Assembly (NCBI GenBank): GCA_016716275.1
Contig: JADJWR010000004.1
Location: 1-64,000, forward strand
Length of the DNA stretch: 64,000 bases
Direction of reading: 5' to 3'
Source of the DNA: Burkholderiales bacterium
Lineage (GTDB): Bacteria; Pseudomonadota; Gammaproteobacteria; Burkholderiales; Burkholderiaceae_F
The translations under genes and the position numbers were made by a program. Under the pieces are notes generated by a model. The model was not told the origin of the DNA. It saw only the letters and a program-made list of their open reading frames with translations, and made no database searches. Each line of letters begins with the position of its first letter. The first letter of the stretch is position 1. Positions 53,688 to 62,942 of the stretch are shown in pieces.

Positions 53688-54128
53688 ATGAAGACGGTTC
53701 GCTGGCTGGTTGCATTGGTGCTCCTGATCGCCGGGGCGGCGCAGGCCAACGAGCTGAAGCTGACGATCGTCGACCCGGATCCGGACGATCTCGCCTGCGG
53801 GCTGCGCTACCCGGCAATCCAGTCGACCGTGCGGCAGTCGATCGCGGTGATGAAGGCGAGGGAGGTCGCCGAGTCCGACTACGAGATGCTGGTAGCCATC
53901 GCCACCGTCAAGCGGGTCGAGGATTGCGCCAGCGACGTGATCGTGACGGTGCGCAAGATCGTGCCGCTCGCCGCCGGCGAGAAGTTCCGCACGCGCGACA
54001 ACAAGGCCGTGCTCGAACTGTGCCGCCACGGCGGCATCGTGGTATCGCCGATCAAGGACCACGAGCGCGACTTCCTCAAGCAGGTCGAGCGCAGCGTGCA
54101 GGTCTGTCTCGGCCAGCTCGCCTTCTGA
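53688..54128 (+). CDS. Exported protein of unknown function
   Basis: 146 residues with a Sec signal (WLVALVLLIAGAAQAN) and a mature part with four Cys (LACGLRYPAI, VEDCASDV, LELCRHGG, VQVCLGQL), likely two disulphides. No family recognised. GAGGGG lies before ATG 53688. The TRAP operon converges on it. Confidence 0.72.
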   Translation: MKTVRWLVALVLLIAGAAQANELKLTIVDPDPDDLACGLRYPAIQSTVRQSIAVMKAREVAESDYEMLVAIATVKRVEDCASDVIVTVRKIVPLAAGEKFRTRDNKAVLELCRHGGIVVSPIKDHERDFLKQVERSVQVCLGQLAF

Positions 54129-54156
54129 ACCACGATGCCGTGCGCCGGCCCGGCGC

Positions 54157-56418
54157 TCAAGCCGCCGCGCGCTCGAGCCGCCGGCCGCGCAGTTCGTTCT
54201 CCGCCAGCACCGCCAGCACGATCACCGCGCCGATCAGCTCGGCGCGCCAGTCGTTGAAGATCAGCGCGATGCCGCCGACCGTCAGCAGCGCCATCGCCGG
54301 GTAGCCGATCGAGGCGCGGAACCAGCCGGTGTAGGCGGCGCTCAGCGCAGTGATGCCGAGCATGCCGGAGAGCATCGCTTCGATGAATTCCCGCCACGAG
54401 AAGTCGAGCAGCAGCAGGCTCGGCGCGTAGACGAACATGAAAGGCACCAGCGCCTTGCCCATCGACAGGCGGAATGCAGTGAAGCCGGTGCGCATCGGCT
54501 CGCTGCCTGCGATGCCCGCCGCCGCATAGGCGGCCAGCGCCACCGGCGGCGTGACGTCGGCCAGCACGCCGAAGTAGAAGACGAAGAAGTGGGTGGCGAT
54601 CAGCGGCACGTCGAGCAGCGCCAGTGCCGGCGCGGCGATCGACGCCAGGATGATGTAGGTCGGCGTGGTCGGGATGCCGGTGCCCATCAGGATGCAGGCG
54701 ATGGCGACGAACAGCAGGCCGAAGAACACCTTGGCGCCGTGCTCGCTGACGAGGCCGGTGAAGTCGATCGCCACCACCGCGCCGGCCATCGCGTTGGCCA
54801 GCTCGAGCACCGCGCCGGAGAACTTGAAGCCGAGGCCCGACAGCGTCAGCACGCCGAGCAGCAGGCCGACGCAGGCACAGGCGGCACCGATCGCCAGCGC
54901 GTACTTGGCGCCGCCTTCGAAGCCGCGGATCAGGTTGCGCGGTGTCAGCGTCTCGCCGTGCAGCTGGCCCCACGCGGAGCTCGGCGCGATTCGGCGCATC
55001 AGCGGCGGGAAGTACGAGCAGACGATCGACAGCACGATGCCCCAGAAGGCGGCGAGGAACGGCGTGTAGTCGAGCATCAGCATCGTCACCACGGCCACCA
55101 GCGGGAACATCAGGTGCCAGGAGGTCAGGATCACCGGCCCGAGCTTCGGGATCAGGTGCGGTTCGACGCCGCGCAGCTTCAGCCGCCGCGCCTCCAGGTG
55201 CACCATCAGCAGCGCCGCGAAGTAGTGGAAGAACGCCGGCACGATGGCGATGATGATCAGCTGCTTGTACGGCACGCCGAGCAGCTCCGCCATCACGAAC
55301 GCCGAGGCGCCCATCACCGGCGGCGTCACCTGGCCGCCGCAGGAGGCGCTGGCCTCCACCGCCGCGGCGAACTTCGGCGAGAAGCCGTACTTCTTCATCA
55401 TCGGGATGGTCAGCGAGCCGGTGGTCACCGCGTTGGCGATCGGCGAGCCGGACAGCATGCCGAACAGCCCCGACGAGACGACGCTGACCTTGGCCGGGCC
55501 GCCGGCGAAGCGGCCGGCGACGATGGTGGCCAGGTCCATGAACAGGCGGCCCAGGCCGGTCATCTGCGCCAGAATGCCGAACAGCACGAAGTGAAAGACG
55601 TAGGTGGCGACCACGCCCACCGCGATGCCGTAGATGCCCTCGGTGCCGACGTAGATGTGGTTGACCACCCGCACCACCGAGTAGCCGCGGTGCGCCAGCA
55701 CGCCGGGCATGTGGCGGCCGAACAGCGCGTACAGCAGGCAGGCCATGCCGATGGCCGGCAGCAGGTTGCCCATCGTGCGCCGCGTCGCCTCCATCACCAG
55801 GATGATCGCCAGCACCCCCATCATGTAGTCCTGCGCGATCGGGTTGCCGACGCGGCGGATGAACACGTCGTCGAAGAACACCAGGAAGTAAAGCGAGATC
55901 GACGCCGCGCCGACAGCGAGCGGCCAGTCGATCCAGCCGGGTTCGTCGCCGTGGCCACCGAAGGCGCCGAGCGGCAGCGAGATCGCGGCGAAGAAGGCGA
56001 CCAGGGCGAGGAAGGCGAGCCCGTTGCCGTCGAGCTGCCCCGAGGCCTTCAGGCTTTGCACGAGGTCCCAGCCGAGGTAGACGTAGAAGGCGGCGAAGGC
56101 AGCCGACCAGAGCCAGGCGCCGGCGGCCTGCCGGCGCCGCGCCGGCAGCGCCGGGCGGGGAAAGACCAGGAAGATCAGGCCGAGAACCAGCGCCAGGTGG
56201 AACGAGCGGTGCTTGATCTCGTCGAGCAGGCCGAAGCCGGCGGTGTAGACGTGGAAGCTCGACAGCGTCACCGCCAGCACCGTCACCAGCAGCGCGGTGA
56301 GGCCGGCCAGCCGGCGGAAGTTCGATTCCTGGTCGTAGGCCTTGATCAGCTCGTGCTGCCGCTCTTCGGAGACGGTTTCGACGCCTTCGGCCAGCCGCGG
56401 CTCGTGCGATGCGGTCAT
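54157..56418 (-). CDS. TRAP transporter permease, fused DctQM (4TM/12TM)
   Basis: 753-residue inner-membrane protein in which the small (DctQ-like, first 4-5 helices) and large (DctM-like) TRAP subunits are fused, as is normal for TAXI-type systems. Blocks: LGLIFLVFPRPALPARRRQ, MGVLAIILVMEATRRTMGNL, FGMLSGSPIANAVTTGSLTI, EASASCGGQVTPPVMGASAF and GTGIPTTPTYIILASIAAPA. It works with the TAXI receptor encoded upstream using a sodium or proton gradient. Its ATG 56418 overlaps the DUF1850 stop as ATGA. Confidence 0.95.
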   Translation of the reverse strand: MTASHEPRLAEGVETVSEERQHELIKAYDQESNFRRLAGLTALLVTVLAVTLSSFHVYTAGFGLLDEIKHRSFHLALVLGLIFLVFPRPALPARRRQAAGAWLWSAAFAAFYVYLGWDLVQSLKASGQLDGNGLAFLALVAFFAAISLPLGAFGGHGDEPGWIDWPLAVGAASISLYFLVFFDDVFIRRVGNPIAQDYMMGVLAIILVMEATRRTMGNLLPAIGMACLLYALFGRHMPGVLAHRGYSVVRVVNHIYVGTEGIYGIAVGVVATYVFHFVLFGILAQMTGLGRLFMDLATIVAGRFAGGPAKVSVVSSGLFGMLSGSPIANAVTTGSLTIPMMKKYGFSPKFAAAVEASASCGGQVTPPVMGASAFVMAELLGVPYKQLIIIAIVPAFFHYFAALLMVHLEARRLKLRGVEPHLIPKLGPVILTSWHLMFPLVAVVTMLMLDYTPFLAAFWGIVLSIVCSYFPPLMRRIAPSSAWGQLHGETLTPRNLIRGFEGGAKYALAIGAACACVGLLLGVLTLSGLGFKFSGAVLELANAMAGAVVAIDFTGLVSEHGAKVFFGLLFVAIACILMGTGIPTTPTYIILASIAAPALALLDVPLIATHFFVFYFGVLADVTPPVALAAYAAAGIAGSEPMRTGFTAFRLSMGKALVPFMFVYAPSLLLLDFSWREFIEAMLSGMLGITALSAAYTGWFRASIGYPAMALLTVGGIALIFNDWRAELIGAVIVLAVLAENELRGRRLERAAA

Positions 56419-56888
56419 TTGCGGTCTTCTGTTTGATCAGGGCAGTCCGGGCGCAGCTCGACCGACCGGGTGCCCCAGCGGTCGAGCTCGAGCGTCTGCC
56501 TGCCGGCCGTCAGGCGGAAGGCCGGCCGCTCGTGCAGGCGCACCACCAGGCGGTCGATCGGCCGTGACATGTGCAGCACGAAACGGCTGCCGCTGCCGTC
56601 GCGCTGCAACTCGAGCCGCTCGCCCGGCGCCGGCGCCGTGCTCATGCCGGGACCGTGCTCGTCGAAGGCTTCGGCGACCTGCACGATGGCGTTGCCGCGC
56701 ACGACGTAGCGGCTCTCCACCGCGCGCAGGCTCACCGAATGCGTGTAGGTCATCACGAAGCCGCGTTCCGCCGGCAGCGGCAGGCGGGCGAGCGGCGCGC
56801 CGCCTGCCGGGTCGAGGACGTCGAGCGTGCAGGCCGCGGTCGCGGCGGCGCAGCCGGCGAGCAGCAGTGCGGCCGCGGCGCGCCGCAT
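56415..56888 (-). CDS. DUF1850 protein of TAXI-TRAP systems
   Basis: 157-residue exported protein (signal AAALLLAGCAAATAACTL). DUF1850 core: RGFVMTYTHSVSLRAVESRY, EAFDEHGPGMST and MSRPIDRLVVRLHERPAFRL. Genes of this family commonly lie between TAXI receptor and fused permease genes, as here; their role is unknown. ATG 56888 lies just after the TAXI stop; the 3' end overlaps the permease start. Confidence 0.9.
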   Translation of the reverse strand: MRRAAAALLLAGCAAATAACTLDVLDPAGGAPLARLPLPAERGFVMTYTHSVSLRAVESRYVVRGNAIVQVAEAFDEHGPGMSTAPAPGERLELQRDGSGSRFVLHMSRPIDRLVVRLHERPAFRLTAGRQTLELDRWGTRSVELRPDCPDQTEDRK

Positions 56889-56894
56889 GCGCCG

Positions 56895-57872
56895 CTACTT
56901 CAGCACGCCTTTCTCGCGGTAGTAGCGCTCGGCGCCGGGATGCAGCGGGATCGACACCGACTGCAGCGCGGTCGCCAGCGTGATTTCCTTGCCCTTCGGG
57001 TGCACCTGGCCGAGGATCGCGGTGTTCTCGAACAGCGCCTTGGTGACCTCGTAGGCGACGTTGTCGGACAGGGCGTCGTGGGTGGCCCAGACCGCCATCA
57101 CCGCCAGCGTGTCGACCGGCGCCGTCTGGCCCTTGTAGGTGTTGGCCGGCAGTTGCACCTGCGCGTAGTACGGCTGCTTCTTGCGCAGCGCCTCGATCTC
57201 CGTTCCTTTCAGCGGCACGATGCGGATCTCGTGGGTGTTCGCCAGATCGGTGACCGAGGCAGTCGGCGCGCCGGCGGTGATCAACGAGGCGGCGAGGTTG
57301 CCGTCCTTGATCTTGTCGATCGACTGCGCGAAGGACGACAGGTCCTCGCCGATGTCCTTGCGCGTCATGCCGTGCGCCTCGAGCAGGTCGCCGAGCAGCT
57401 GCCACTGGCCCGATCCGGGCGAGCCCGACGAGACGCTCTTGCCTTTCAGGTCGCGGAACGACTGGATGTTCGACTTGGCGGCGGTGACCAGCTGCACCTG
57501 CTCCGGATATAGCGCGCCGAGCGCCCGCAGGCCCTTCAGCGGCTTGCCGTCGAACTGCGCCTTGCCATTGAAGGCGGCATCGAGGATGTCGGCGGCGACG
57601 AACGCCGATTCGATCTCCTTGCGGCCGAGCAGCTGCGCGTTGGCGACCGACGCCCCGGCGGTCTCGGCGGTGGCCGACATCTTCTGCCCGCCGATCACCA
57701 CCTTGTTCGAGATCAGCTGCGCCAGCATTCCGCCCAGCGGATAGTAGGTGCCGCCGGTGCCGCCGGTGGCGATGCCGAAGAAAATGCGGCCCTGCGCCCG
57801 CGCCGCCGGCAGCGCGCCGAGAAGGGTGGTCGCCGCGGCCGCCTTCAGTAGTACACGTCGTTGCTTGCTCAT
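56895..57872 (-). CDS. TAXI-family TRAP solute-binding protein
   Basis: 325-residue periplasmic receptor. N-terminus RRVLLKAAAATTLLGALPAARAQ has a basic-rich export signal. TAXI motif blocks: FFGIATGGTGGTYYPLGGML at the mature N-terminus, then KSVSSGSPGSGQWQLLGDLL and HPGAERYYREKGVL near the end. It delivers an unidentified small acid or amine to the fused permease. First of the three-gene operon (TAXI-DUF1850-DctQM). Confidence 0.95.
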   Translation of the reverse strand: MSKQRRVLLKAAAATTLLGALPAARAQGRIFFGIATGGTGGTYYPLGGMLAQLISNKVVIGGQKMSATAETAGASVANAQLLGRKEIESAFVAADILDAAFNGKAQFDGKPLKGLRALGALYPEQVQLVTAAKSNIQSFRDLKGKSVSSGSPGSGQWQLLGDLLEAHGMTRKDIGEDLSSFAQSIDKIKDGNLAASLITAGAPTASVTDLANTHEIRIVPLKGTEIEALRKKQPYYAQVQLPANTYKGQTAPVDTLAVMAVWATHDALSDNVAYEVTKALFENTAILGQVHPKGKEITLATALQSVSIPLHPGAERYYREKGVLK

Positions 57873-57941
57873 CGTTGTCCTCCTGGATCGTCGGGTCGGT
57901 CGACCGCTGACGGGCCCGGCAGTATGCCAAGCTGACAGCGA

Positions 57942-59129
57942 TCAAGAAACCGCGCCGGCGCCGTAGCGGCCGGCAAGCAGGCGCCCCTGGGCGAAGCGCG
58001 CCAGCGAATAGGTGTCGATCGGCACCACGCCGGGCTGGCCGAGTACGGCCTGCGCGAGCAGCAGCCCCACTGCAGGCGCGAGCTTGAAGCCGTGTCCGGA
58101 AAAGCCGTACGCCAGCCACAGCCCGTCGATCTCGGGGTGCGGCCCGAGCACCGGGTTCCAGTCCGGCGTGACGTCGTACAGGCCGGTCCACGACGAGGCG
58201 AGCCCGGCCTCGGCGTAGGCGGGAAAGCGTCCTGCCACCTGCTCGCCGACCTCGACCACCTTGTCCAGCGGCACGTCGGCCTGTTCGGTGTCCGGCGAGG
58301 CGAGCGCCTGGCCCGGCGTGCCTTCTGACACCAGCATCTGCGCGCCGCCGTAGCTGCGGCAGTAAAGCAGCCCCGGCGTGCCGAGATCCTTGAACACCGG
58401 CATGGCGCGCGTGTACGGCGCCGACTTGGTCTCGAGCGACATCACCGAGTGACGCTCGATGGCCAGCGGCAGGGCAACGCCCGTCCAGCGGGCAAGTTCG
58501 CCGCTCCAGACGTTCTGCACGCAGATCACGCGGTCGGCGTCGATCGTCTCGTTGCCACAGACGACGCCGCTGGCGCGGCCGCCGCCGAGCCGCAGGCCGG
58601 TCACGGCAGTGTTCTCGCGCACGGTGACGCCGAGCCGGCGCGCGCTGCGGGCAAACGCCGAGGTGACGAGATAGGCGTCGGCGAAGCCGGCATCGGGCTC
58701 GTAGCCGATCAACTCGTCGTCGCCGAAGGTGGCGATCGGCAGCAGTCGGCGCGCGGCGCCGGCGTCGATTGCTTCGGCGTGGATGCCGAAGCGGCGCTGC
58801 GCGGCCAGCGCTTCGGCCAGCGCGGCGGATTTCTCGCCCGCCGGCGCGGCGATCAGGTAGCCGCAGCGCACCAGGCCGCAGTCGGCATCGCGGTCGTCGA
58901 GGTAGGCGGCAAAGTCCTCGTACACGCGCCAGGCGGCCTGCGCCAGCAGGACGTTTTCGGGCACGGTGTAGTGGGTGCGCAGGATGCATGAGGACTGCGC
59001 CGTGGTGCCCTCGCCGAGGCGACCGCGGTCGAGCAGCAGCACGCGGCGCTGGCCGAGGCGCGCCAGGTGGTAGGCGATTGCCACGCCGATCACGCCGCCG
59101 CCGATGACGATCGATTGGTAGTTCGCCAC
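57942..59129 (-). CDS. FAD-dependent amine/amino-acid oxidoreductase (DAO family)
   Basis: 395-residue flavoprotein of the D-amino-acid oxidase/sarcosine oxidase beta superfamily. FAD motif IVIGGGVIGVAIAYHLARLG, GTTAQSSCILRTHYTVPEN, later WTGLYDVTPDWNPVLGPHPE and FSGHGFKLAPAVGLLLAQAV. GTG 59129 starts it. It lies upstream of the TAXI-TRAP operon on the same strand with a 69-base gap, so it may oxidise the imported compound. Closest functional guess is an N-methyl-amino-acid or glycine-type dehydrogenase. Confidence 0.9.
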   Translation of the reverse strand: MANYQSIVIGGGVIGVAIAYHLARLGQRRVLLLDRGRLGEGTTAQSSCILRTHYTVPENVLLAQAAWRVYEDFAAYLDDRDADCGLVRCGYLIAAPAGEKSAALAEALAAQRRFGIHAEAIDAGAARRLLPIATFGDDELIGYEPDAGFADAYLVTSAFARSARRLGVTVRENTAVTGLRLGGGRASGVVCGNETIDADRVICVQNVWSGELARWTGVALPLAIERHSVMSLETKSAPYTRAMPVFKDLGTPGLLYCRSYGGAQMLVSEGTPGQALASPDTEQADVPLDKVVEVGEQVAGRFPAYAEAGLASSWTGLYDVTPDWNPVLGPHPEIDGLWLAYGFSGHGFKLAPAVGLLLAQAVLGQPGVVPIDTYSLARFAQGRLLAGRYGAGAVS

Positions 59130-59206
59130 GTCCGTTGGTCCGCGCCGGCTTGCCGCTGGCGTCTGCCGCGCATGCTATCGCGCCGGCCCGCATAAACTCG
59201 ACCTTC

Positions 59207-59248
59207 CTATCTCGGCGCCCCGCCGCGGCCGTCGGGGCGCCGAGATAG
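59207..59248. repeat. Perfect 16-base inverted repeat between divergent genes
   Basis: CTATCTCGGCGCCCCG (59207-59222) and CGGGGCGCCGAGATAG (59233-59248), arms fully matched with a 10-base centre. It lies between the divergent flavoprotein and hydrolase genes, in the leader of the latter. It could be an operator or an mRNA hairpin; there is no T-run. Confidence 0.7.
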
Positions 59249-59279
59249 CTTCTCGTGCCCTGCTTCGGAGCCGGCCGAA

Positions 59280-60161
59280 ATGACCTCTCGCATGCGGCTG
59301 ATCTTCGGTGCGCTGGCCCTCGCCGCCGGCATGGCCGGCTGCGCCACGCTCGACACCTGGCAGCGCAAGGCGATCTTCCAGCACCAACGCGCGGCAGTCG
59401 ACGCGCGCTTCGCCGGCAGCGCGCCGCCGCCGGCGACCGAGGCCTTCGACCTGCGGCTCGCCAACGGCGACATCGTCCACGCCTGGTACCGCCAGGCGGC
59501 GGCGGAAGCGCCGACCGTGCTGTTCCTGCACGGCGCCAGACGCAACCTCTACGAGAGCCGCTACCGGATCGACCGGCTGGCTGAACTCGGCCTGAACGTG
59601 CTGGCGATCGATTACCGCGGCTTCGGCCATTCGACGCCGATCCTGCCGTCGGAGGAAACGGCGCTGCACGACGGGCGGGCGGCGTTCGACGAACTGCGGC
59701 GACGCCAGCCGGATCCGCGACGGCGCTTCCTCTACGGCTACAGCCTCGGCGGCGCGGTGGCGATCGCGCTGGCGGCCGAGCACGACGGCTTCGCCGGCGT
59801 GATCGTCGAGTCGTCGTTCACCAGCATCACCGACCTGGTGCGCGCCTCCCGCTGGGGCTGGGTGCCGTTTCTCGGCGCCGTCGTCACGCAGGAGTTCGAC
59901 TCGCGCACGCGCATCGGCCGTGTCAACGAGCCGCTGCTGCTCGTGCACGGAACCGCCGACGGCGTGATCCCGCACACGATGAGCGACGAGCTGCTGGCGG
60001 CGGCCACCGGCGTGCAGGCGGATCTGAAGCGGCTGGTGAAGATCGACGGCGCCAATCATCGCGGCGCGCCTTTCGTCGATCGGATGCTTTTCGACGGCGC
60101 GCTGCGCGAGTTCGTCGGCCAGGCGCAGCTGGCGATGCCGGTGGCGTCGCTGTCGAACTGA
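59280..60161 (+). CDS. Alpha/beta hydrolase lipoprotein
   Basis: 293 residues. Signal FGALALAAGMAGCATLDTW with lipobox Cys. Hydrolase fold: VLFLHGARRNLYESRYRIDR (oxyanion HG), nucleophile Ser in FLYGYSLGGAVAIALAAE, Asp in LLVHGTADGVIP and His in DGANHRGAPFV. Related to BAAT/FrsA-type serine hydrolases. Substrate unknown. The 16-base inverted repeat lies 32 bases upstream of ATG 59280. Confidence 0.88.
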   Translation: MTSRMRLIFGALALAAGMAGCATLDTWQRKAIFQHQRAAVDARFAGSAPPPATEAFDLRLANGDIVHAWYRQAAAEAPTVLFLHGARRNLYESRYRIDRLAELGLNVLAIDYRGFGHSTPILPSEETALHDGRAAFDELRRRQPDPRRRFLYGYSLGGAVAIALAAEHDGFAGVIVESSFTSITDLVRASRWGWVPFLGAVVTQEFDSRTRIGRVNEPLLLVHGTADGVIPHTMSDELLAAATGVQADLKRLVKIDGANHRGAPFVDRMLFDGALREFVGQAQLAMPVASLSN

Positions 60162-60210
60162 ACGGCGTGTCGGAACTTCCCCTGCCGCCGGTGGTGCCTG
60201 CGGCTTCGGC

Positions 60211-61263
60211 ATGACGCTGCCGGCGACCGTGCGTGGCGGCGCGCTGACCCTGGCGGCAGCGCTCGCCGGGGCGCTGATGGCGAGCTGGCTGCGGCTGCCG
60301 CTGCCGTGGTTCATCGGGCCGCTGCTGACGCTGGCGGCGGCGAACATGGCCGGCGCCGGCCTGCCCGGCGTGCCGCACGCGCGACGGCGGCCAGTGGATC
60401 ATCGGCATCGCGCTGGGGCTGTATTTCACGCCCACCGTCACGCGCGAGATCTGGCGGCTGGCGCCGTGGATCGTCGTCAACCTCGGCTTTGCCTGGCTGC
60501 TTGGCCTGCTCGGTGCGTGGCTGCTGCGCCGGCTGAGCGGCGAAAGCGCCGTCACCTGCTTCTTTGCCGCGCCCATCGGCGGCGCCAGCGAGATGGCCGC
60601 GCAGGCCGAGCGCCATGGCGGCCGCGTCGACCGCGTCGCAGCGGCGCACAGCCTGCGCATCATGATGGTGTCGCTGATCGTGCCGTTCGCGCTGCAGTGG
60701 CTGGGGTGCGCGGCGTCGACCCGTATGCGCCGGCAGCGGTCGCCTTCGACCTTGTGGGCGTGGTGCTGCTCGGCGCGCTGTCGGCTGGCGGCGCGGTCGT
60801 ACTGGCCCGGCTCGGCGTGCCCAACGAGTGGATGCTCGGGCCGCTGCTCGTCACCGCGGCGATCACCGCCCAGGGCATCGGCTTTTCAGCCCTGCCGGTT
60901 GCGGTGATCAACGCCGGGCAGCTGCTGATTGGCGTGGCGCTGGGCGTGCGCTTCGCGCCGGAGTTCTTTCGCGCCGCACCGCGCTACCTCGCGGCCGTCG
61001 CCCTGGTCACGCTGGTCTACCTCGGGCTGTCGGCGCTGTTCGGCTGGTGGCTGGCAGGTGTCGCAATGCTGGCCGTGCCTACTGCCATCGTTGCCACGAC
61101 GCCGGGCGGCATCGGCGAGATGGCGATCACCGCCAAGGAGCTGCAGCTCGGGGCGCCGGTGGTGTCGGCCTTCCATTCGATCCGCATGGCCGCCGTGGTG
61201 CTGACGGTCGGGCCGGTGTTCCGGATGATGGGCCCGCTGCTGGCACGGAGCGGACGAGGATGA
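60211..61263 (+). CDS. AbrB-family membrane protein, two frameshifts
   Basis: About 350-residue inner-membrane protein of the AbrB family (distinct from the Bacillus DNA-binding AbrB). Starts TLPATVRGGALTLAAALAG. Near 60380 the frame shifts, continuing GQWIIGIALGLYFTPTV, then FAAPIGGASEMAAQAERHGG, and near 60712 returns with VDPYAPAAVAFDLVGVVLLG. The two shifts compensate. Later TTPGGIGEMAITAKELQLGA is the family's second repeat motif. Either a broken gene or two sequence errors. Its stop overlaps the epimerase start as ATGA. Confidence 0.82.
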   Translation: MTLPATVRGGALTLAAALAGALMASWLRLPLPWFIGPLLTLAAANMAGAGLPGVPHARRRPVDHRHRAGAVFHAHRHARDLAAGAVDRRQPRLCLAAWPARCVAAAPAERRKRRHLLLCRAHRRRQRDGRAGRAPWRPRRPRRSGAQPAHHDGVADRAVRAAVAGVRGVDPYAPAAVAFDLVGVVLLGALSAGGAVVLARLGVPNEWMLGPLLVTAAITAQGIGFSALPVAVINAGQLLIGVALGVRFAPEFFRAAPRYLAAVALVTLVYLGLSALFGWWLAGVAMLAVPTAIVATTPGGIGEMAITAKELQLGAPVVSAFHSIRMAAVVLTVGPVFRMMGPLLARSGRG

Positions 61264-62237
61264 GACTGCTGATCCTGGGCGGTACCCGCTTCCTCGGCCG
61301 CCACCTGGTCGAGGCGGCACTGGCTCGTGGTGCACAGCCGACGCTGCTGAACCGCGGACGCACCGCACCCGGGCTTTTCCCTGCAGTCGAACAGTTGCGC
61401 GGCGACCGCGAGGGCGACCTGCAGGTGCTGCGAGGCCGCACCTGGGACGCCGTGATCGACACCTGCGGCTACCTGCCGCGCGTGGTGCGTCGCTCGGCGC
61501 AGGCGCTGCGCGATGCGGTCGGGCGGTATCTGTTCGTCTCCAGCATCAGCGTCTATGCGGACGCAGCCGCTTCCCGGCAGGACGAGCACGCACCACGGGC
61601 GCAACTGCCGGGCGACGACTGCGAGGACATACCGAATCACTACGGCGCGCTGAAGGCCGCGTGCGAGGACGAGGTGCAGCGGCTGTTCGGCGAGCGGGCG
61701 ATCCTGCTGCGGCCGGGCCTGATCGTCGGTCCGTTCGACCCGAGCGGCCGGTTCACCTACTGGGTGCAGCGGGTGGCGCGGGGCGGCGCGGTGCTGGCGC
61801 CGCCGTCGCCAGCCTATCCGGTGCAGTTCATCGACGCGCGAGACCTGGCCGCGTGGATGCTCGAGCTGCTCCATCGGCAAAGGTCGGGCGCCTTCAACGC
61901 CAGCGGCCCGGCCGCGCCGCTGTCGTTCGGCGGCTTTCTCGAGCAATGCCGACAGGCGCTCGGCGCGCCGGCCGAGTTCGTCTGGCCTGACGCTGCGTTT
62001 CTCGAGCGTCACGGGGTCGCGCCGTGGACCGAACTGCCGCTGTATGCCGGCGAGGGCGGTCGCGGCCTGAACGAGGTCAGCCTCGCCCGGGCGTTGTCCG
62101 ACGGCCTGCGGCTGCGGCCGATCGGCGAGACATGCGTCGATACGGCGCGCTGGGCGGGTGACGCGCCGCTGCCGGAGGGCATCGGGCTGGATGGCAAGCG
62201 CGAGGCCGAGCTACTTCGCGCCTGGCAGGCTCGCTGA
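61260..62237 (+). CDS. NAD-dependent epimerase/dehydratase family protein
   Basis: 325-residue extended-SDR protein: MRLLILGGTRFLGRHLVEAA (NAD motif), AVIDTCGYLPRVVRR, VSSISVYADAA, HYGALKAACED (Y-x3-K) and LRPGLIVGPFDPSGRF. It resembles the plant-like reductase branch that includes WcaG-type and chloroplast CSP41-like proteins. Substrate unknown. ATG 61260 overlaps the AbrB-family stop, so expression depends on that frame. Confidence 0.88.
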   Translation: MRLLILGGTRFLGRHLVEAALARGAQPTLLNRGRTAPGLFPAVEQLRGDREGDLQVLRGRTWDAVIDTCGYLPRVVRRSAQALRDAVGRYLFVSSISVYADAAASRQDEHAPRAQLPGDDCEDIPNHYGALKAACEDEVQRLFGERAILLRPGLIVGPFDPSGRFTYWVQRVARGGAVLAPPSPAYPVQFIDARDLAAWMLELLHRQRSGAFNASGPAAPLSFGGFLEQCRQALGAPAEFVWPDAAFLERHGVAPWTELPLYAGEGGRGLNEVSLARALSDGLRLRPIGETCVDTARWAGDAPLPEGIGLDGKREAELLRAWQAR

Positions 62238-62460
62238 GCATCGCGCCTGCTGCGCCGCGGCAGCGGTCGGGGGTAGCTTTCTTGCCGATGTTCGGGTAGC
62301 TTCATCGGCGCAGTCGATTCTTGCGTCGCCCAGTACGGTCCTTGCTGCCCCATCTGCATTCGCTTCCCGCAGTTCCTGTCGCAGTCATTCCCCAGCGAAT
62401 CCGCACCTATCGCCCTGCGCGCCGCGGGCGCATCCCGCGTTTATCGAGAGTGAGTCAGTC

Positions 62461-62667
62461 ATGCCGACAGGCACTGTGAAATGGTTCAACGAGACAAAGG
62501 GCTTCGGCTTCATCAAGCCCGATGACGGTGGCGCAGACCTTTTCGCGCACTACAGCGGCATCAAGTCCAAGGGCTTCCGCACGCTGAAGGAGAACCAGCG
62601 GGTCGAGTACCAGGTGCAGCAGGGCCAGAAGGGTCCGCAGGCCGTCGAGATCGTGCCGCTGGGCTGA
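62461..62667 (+). CDS. Cold-shock protein (CspA family)
   Basis: 68-residue OB-fold nucleic-acid-binding protein: TGTVKWFNETKGFGFIKPDD with RNP1 KGFGFI and RNP2-like DLFAHYSGI, then GPQAVEIVPLG. An RNA chaperone during cold or growth transitions. The 223-base upstream region may hold a long 5' leader, common in this family. Followed by a strong terminator. Confidence 0.96.
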   Translation: MPTGTVKWFNETKGFGFIKPDDGGADLFAHYSGIKSKGFRTLKENQRVEYQVQQGQKGPQAVEIVPLG

Positions 62668-62690
62668 TCGCGTCGTTTCCGTTTCACCAG

Positions 62691-62718
62691 GGCCGGCTCG
62701 TCGAGCCGGCCTTTTTTT
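62691..62718 (+). terminator. Intrinsic terminator after the cold-shock gene
   Basis: Stem GGCCGGCT/AGCCGGCC around a CGTCG loop, followed by seven T's (62712-62718). Classic Rho-independent terminator 24 bases after the stop. Confidence 0.92.
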
Positions 62719-62942
62719 GCCGCTCGTTCCGGCCCGGCCGGCGTGCCCTTTGTGCGCGGCTCGGCAGGCAGACGCGCGTGCTGCTGATCGGCGTCAAAGG
62801 CTTGCCGACCTCGCGGCGGCTAGGCTGCCTGAGTGCGGCAGTAAACTGAATTGGCGGGCGTGCGGCGCAGTCCCCGCGGCGGCAATTTCCTGATGACACG
62901 GCCGGCACCATGGCACGGGCGCCGGCCAGGAGACACAAGAAA

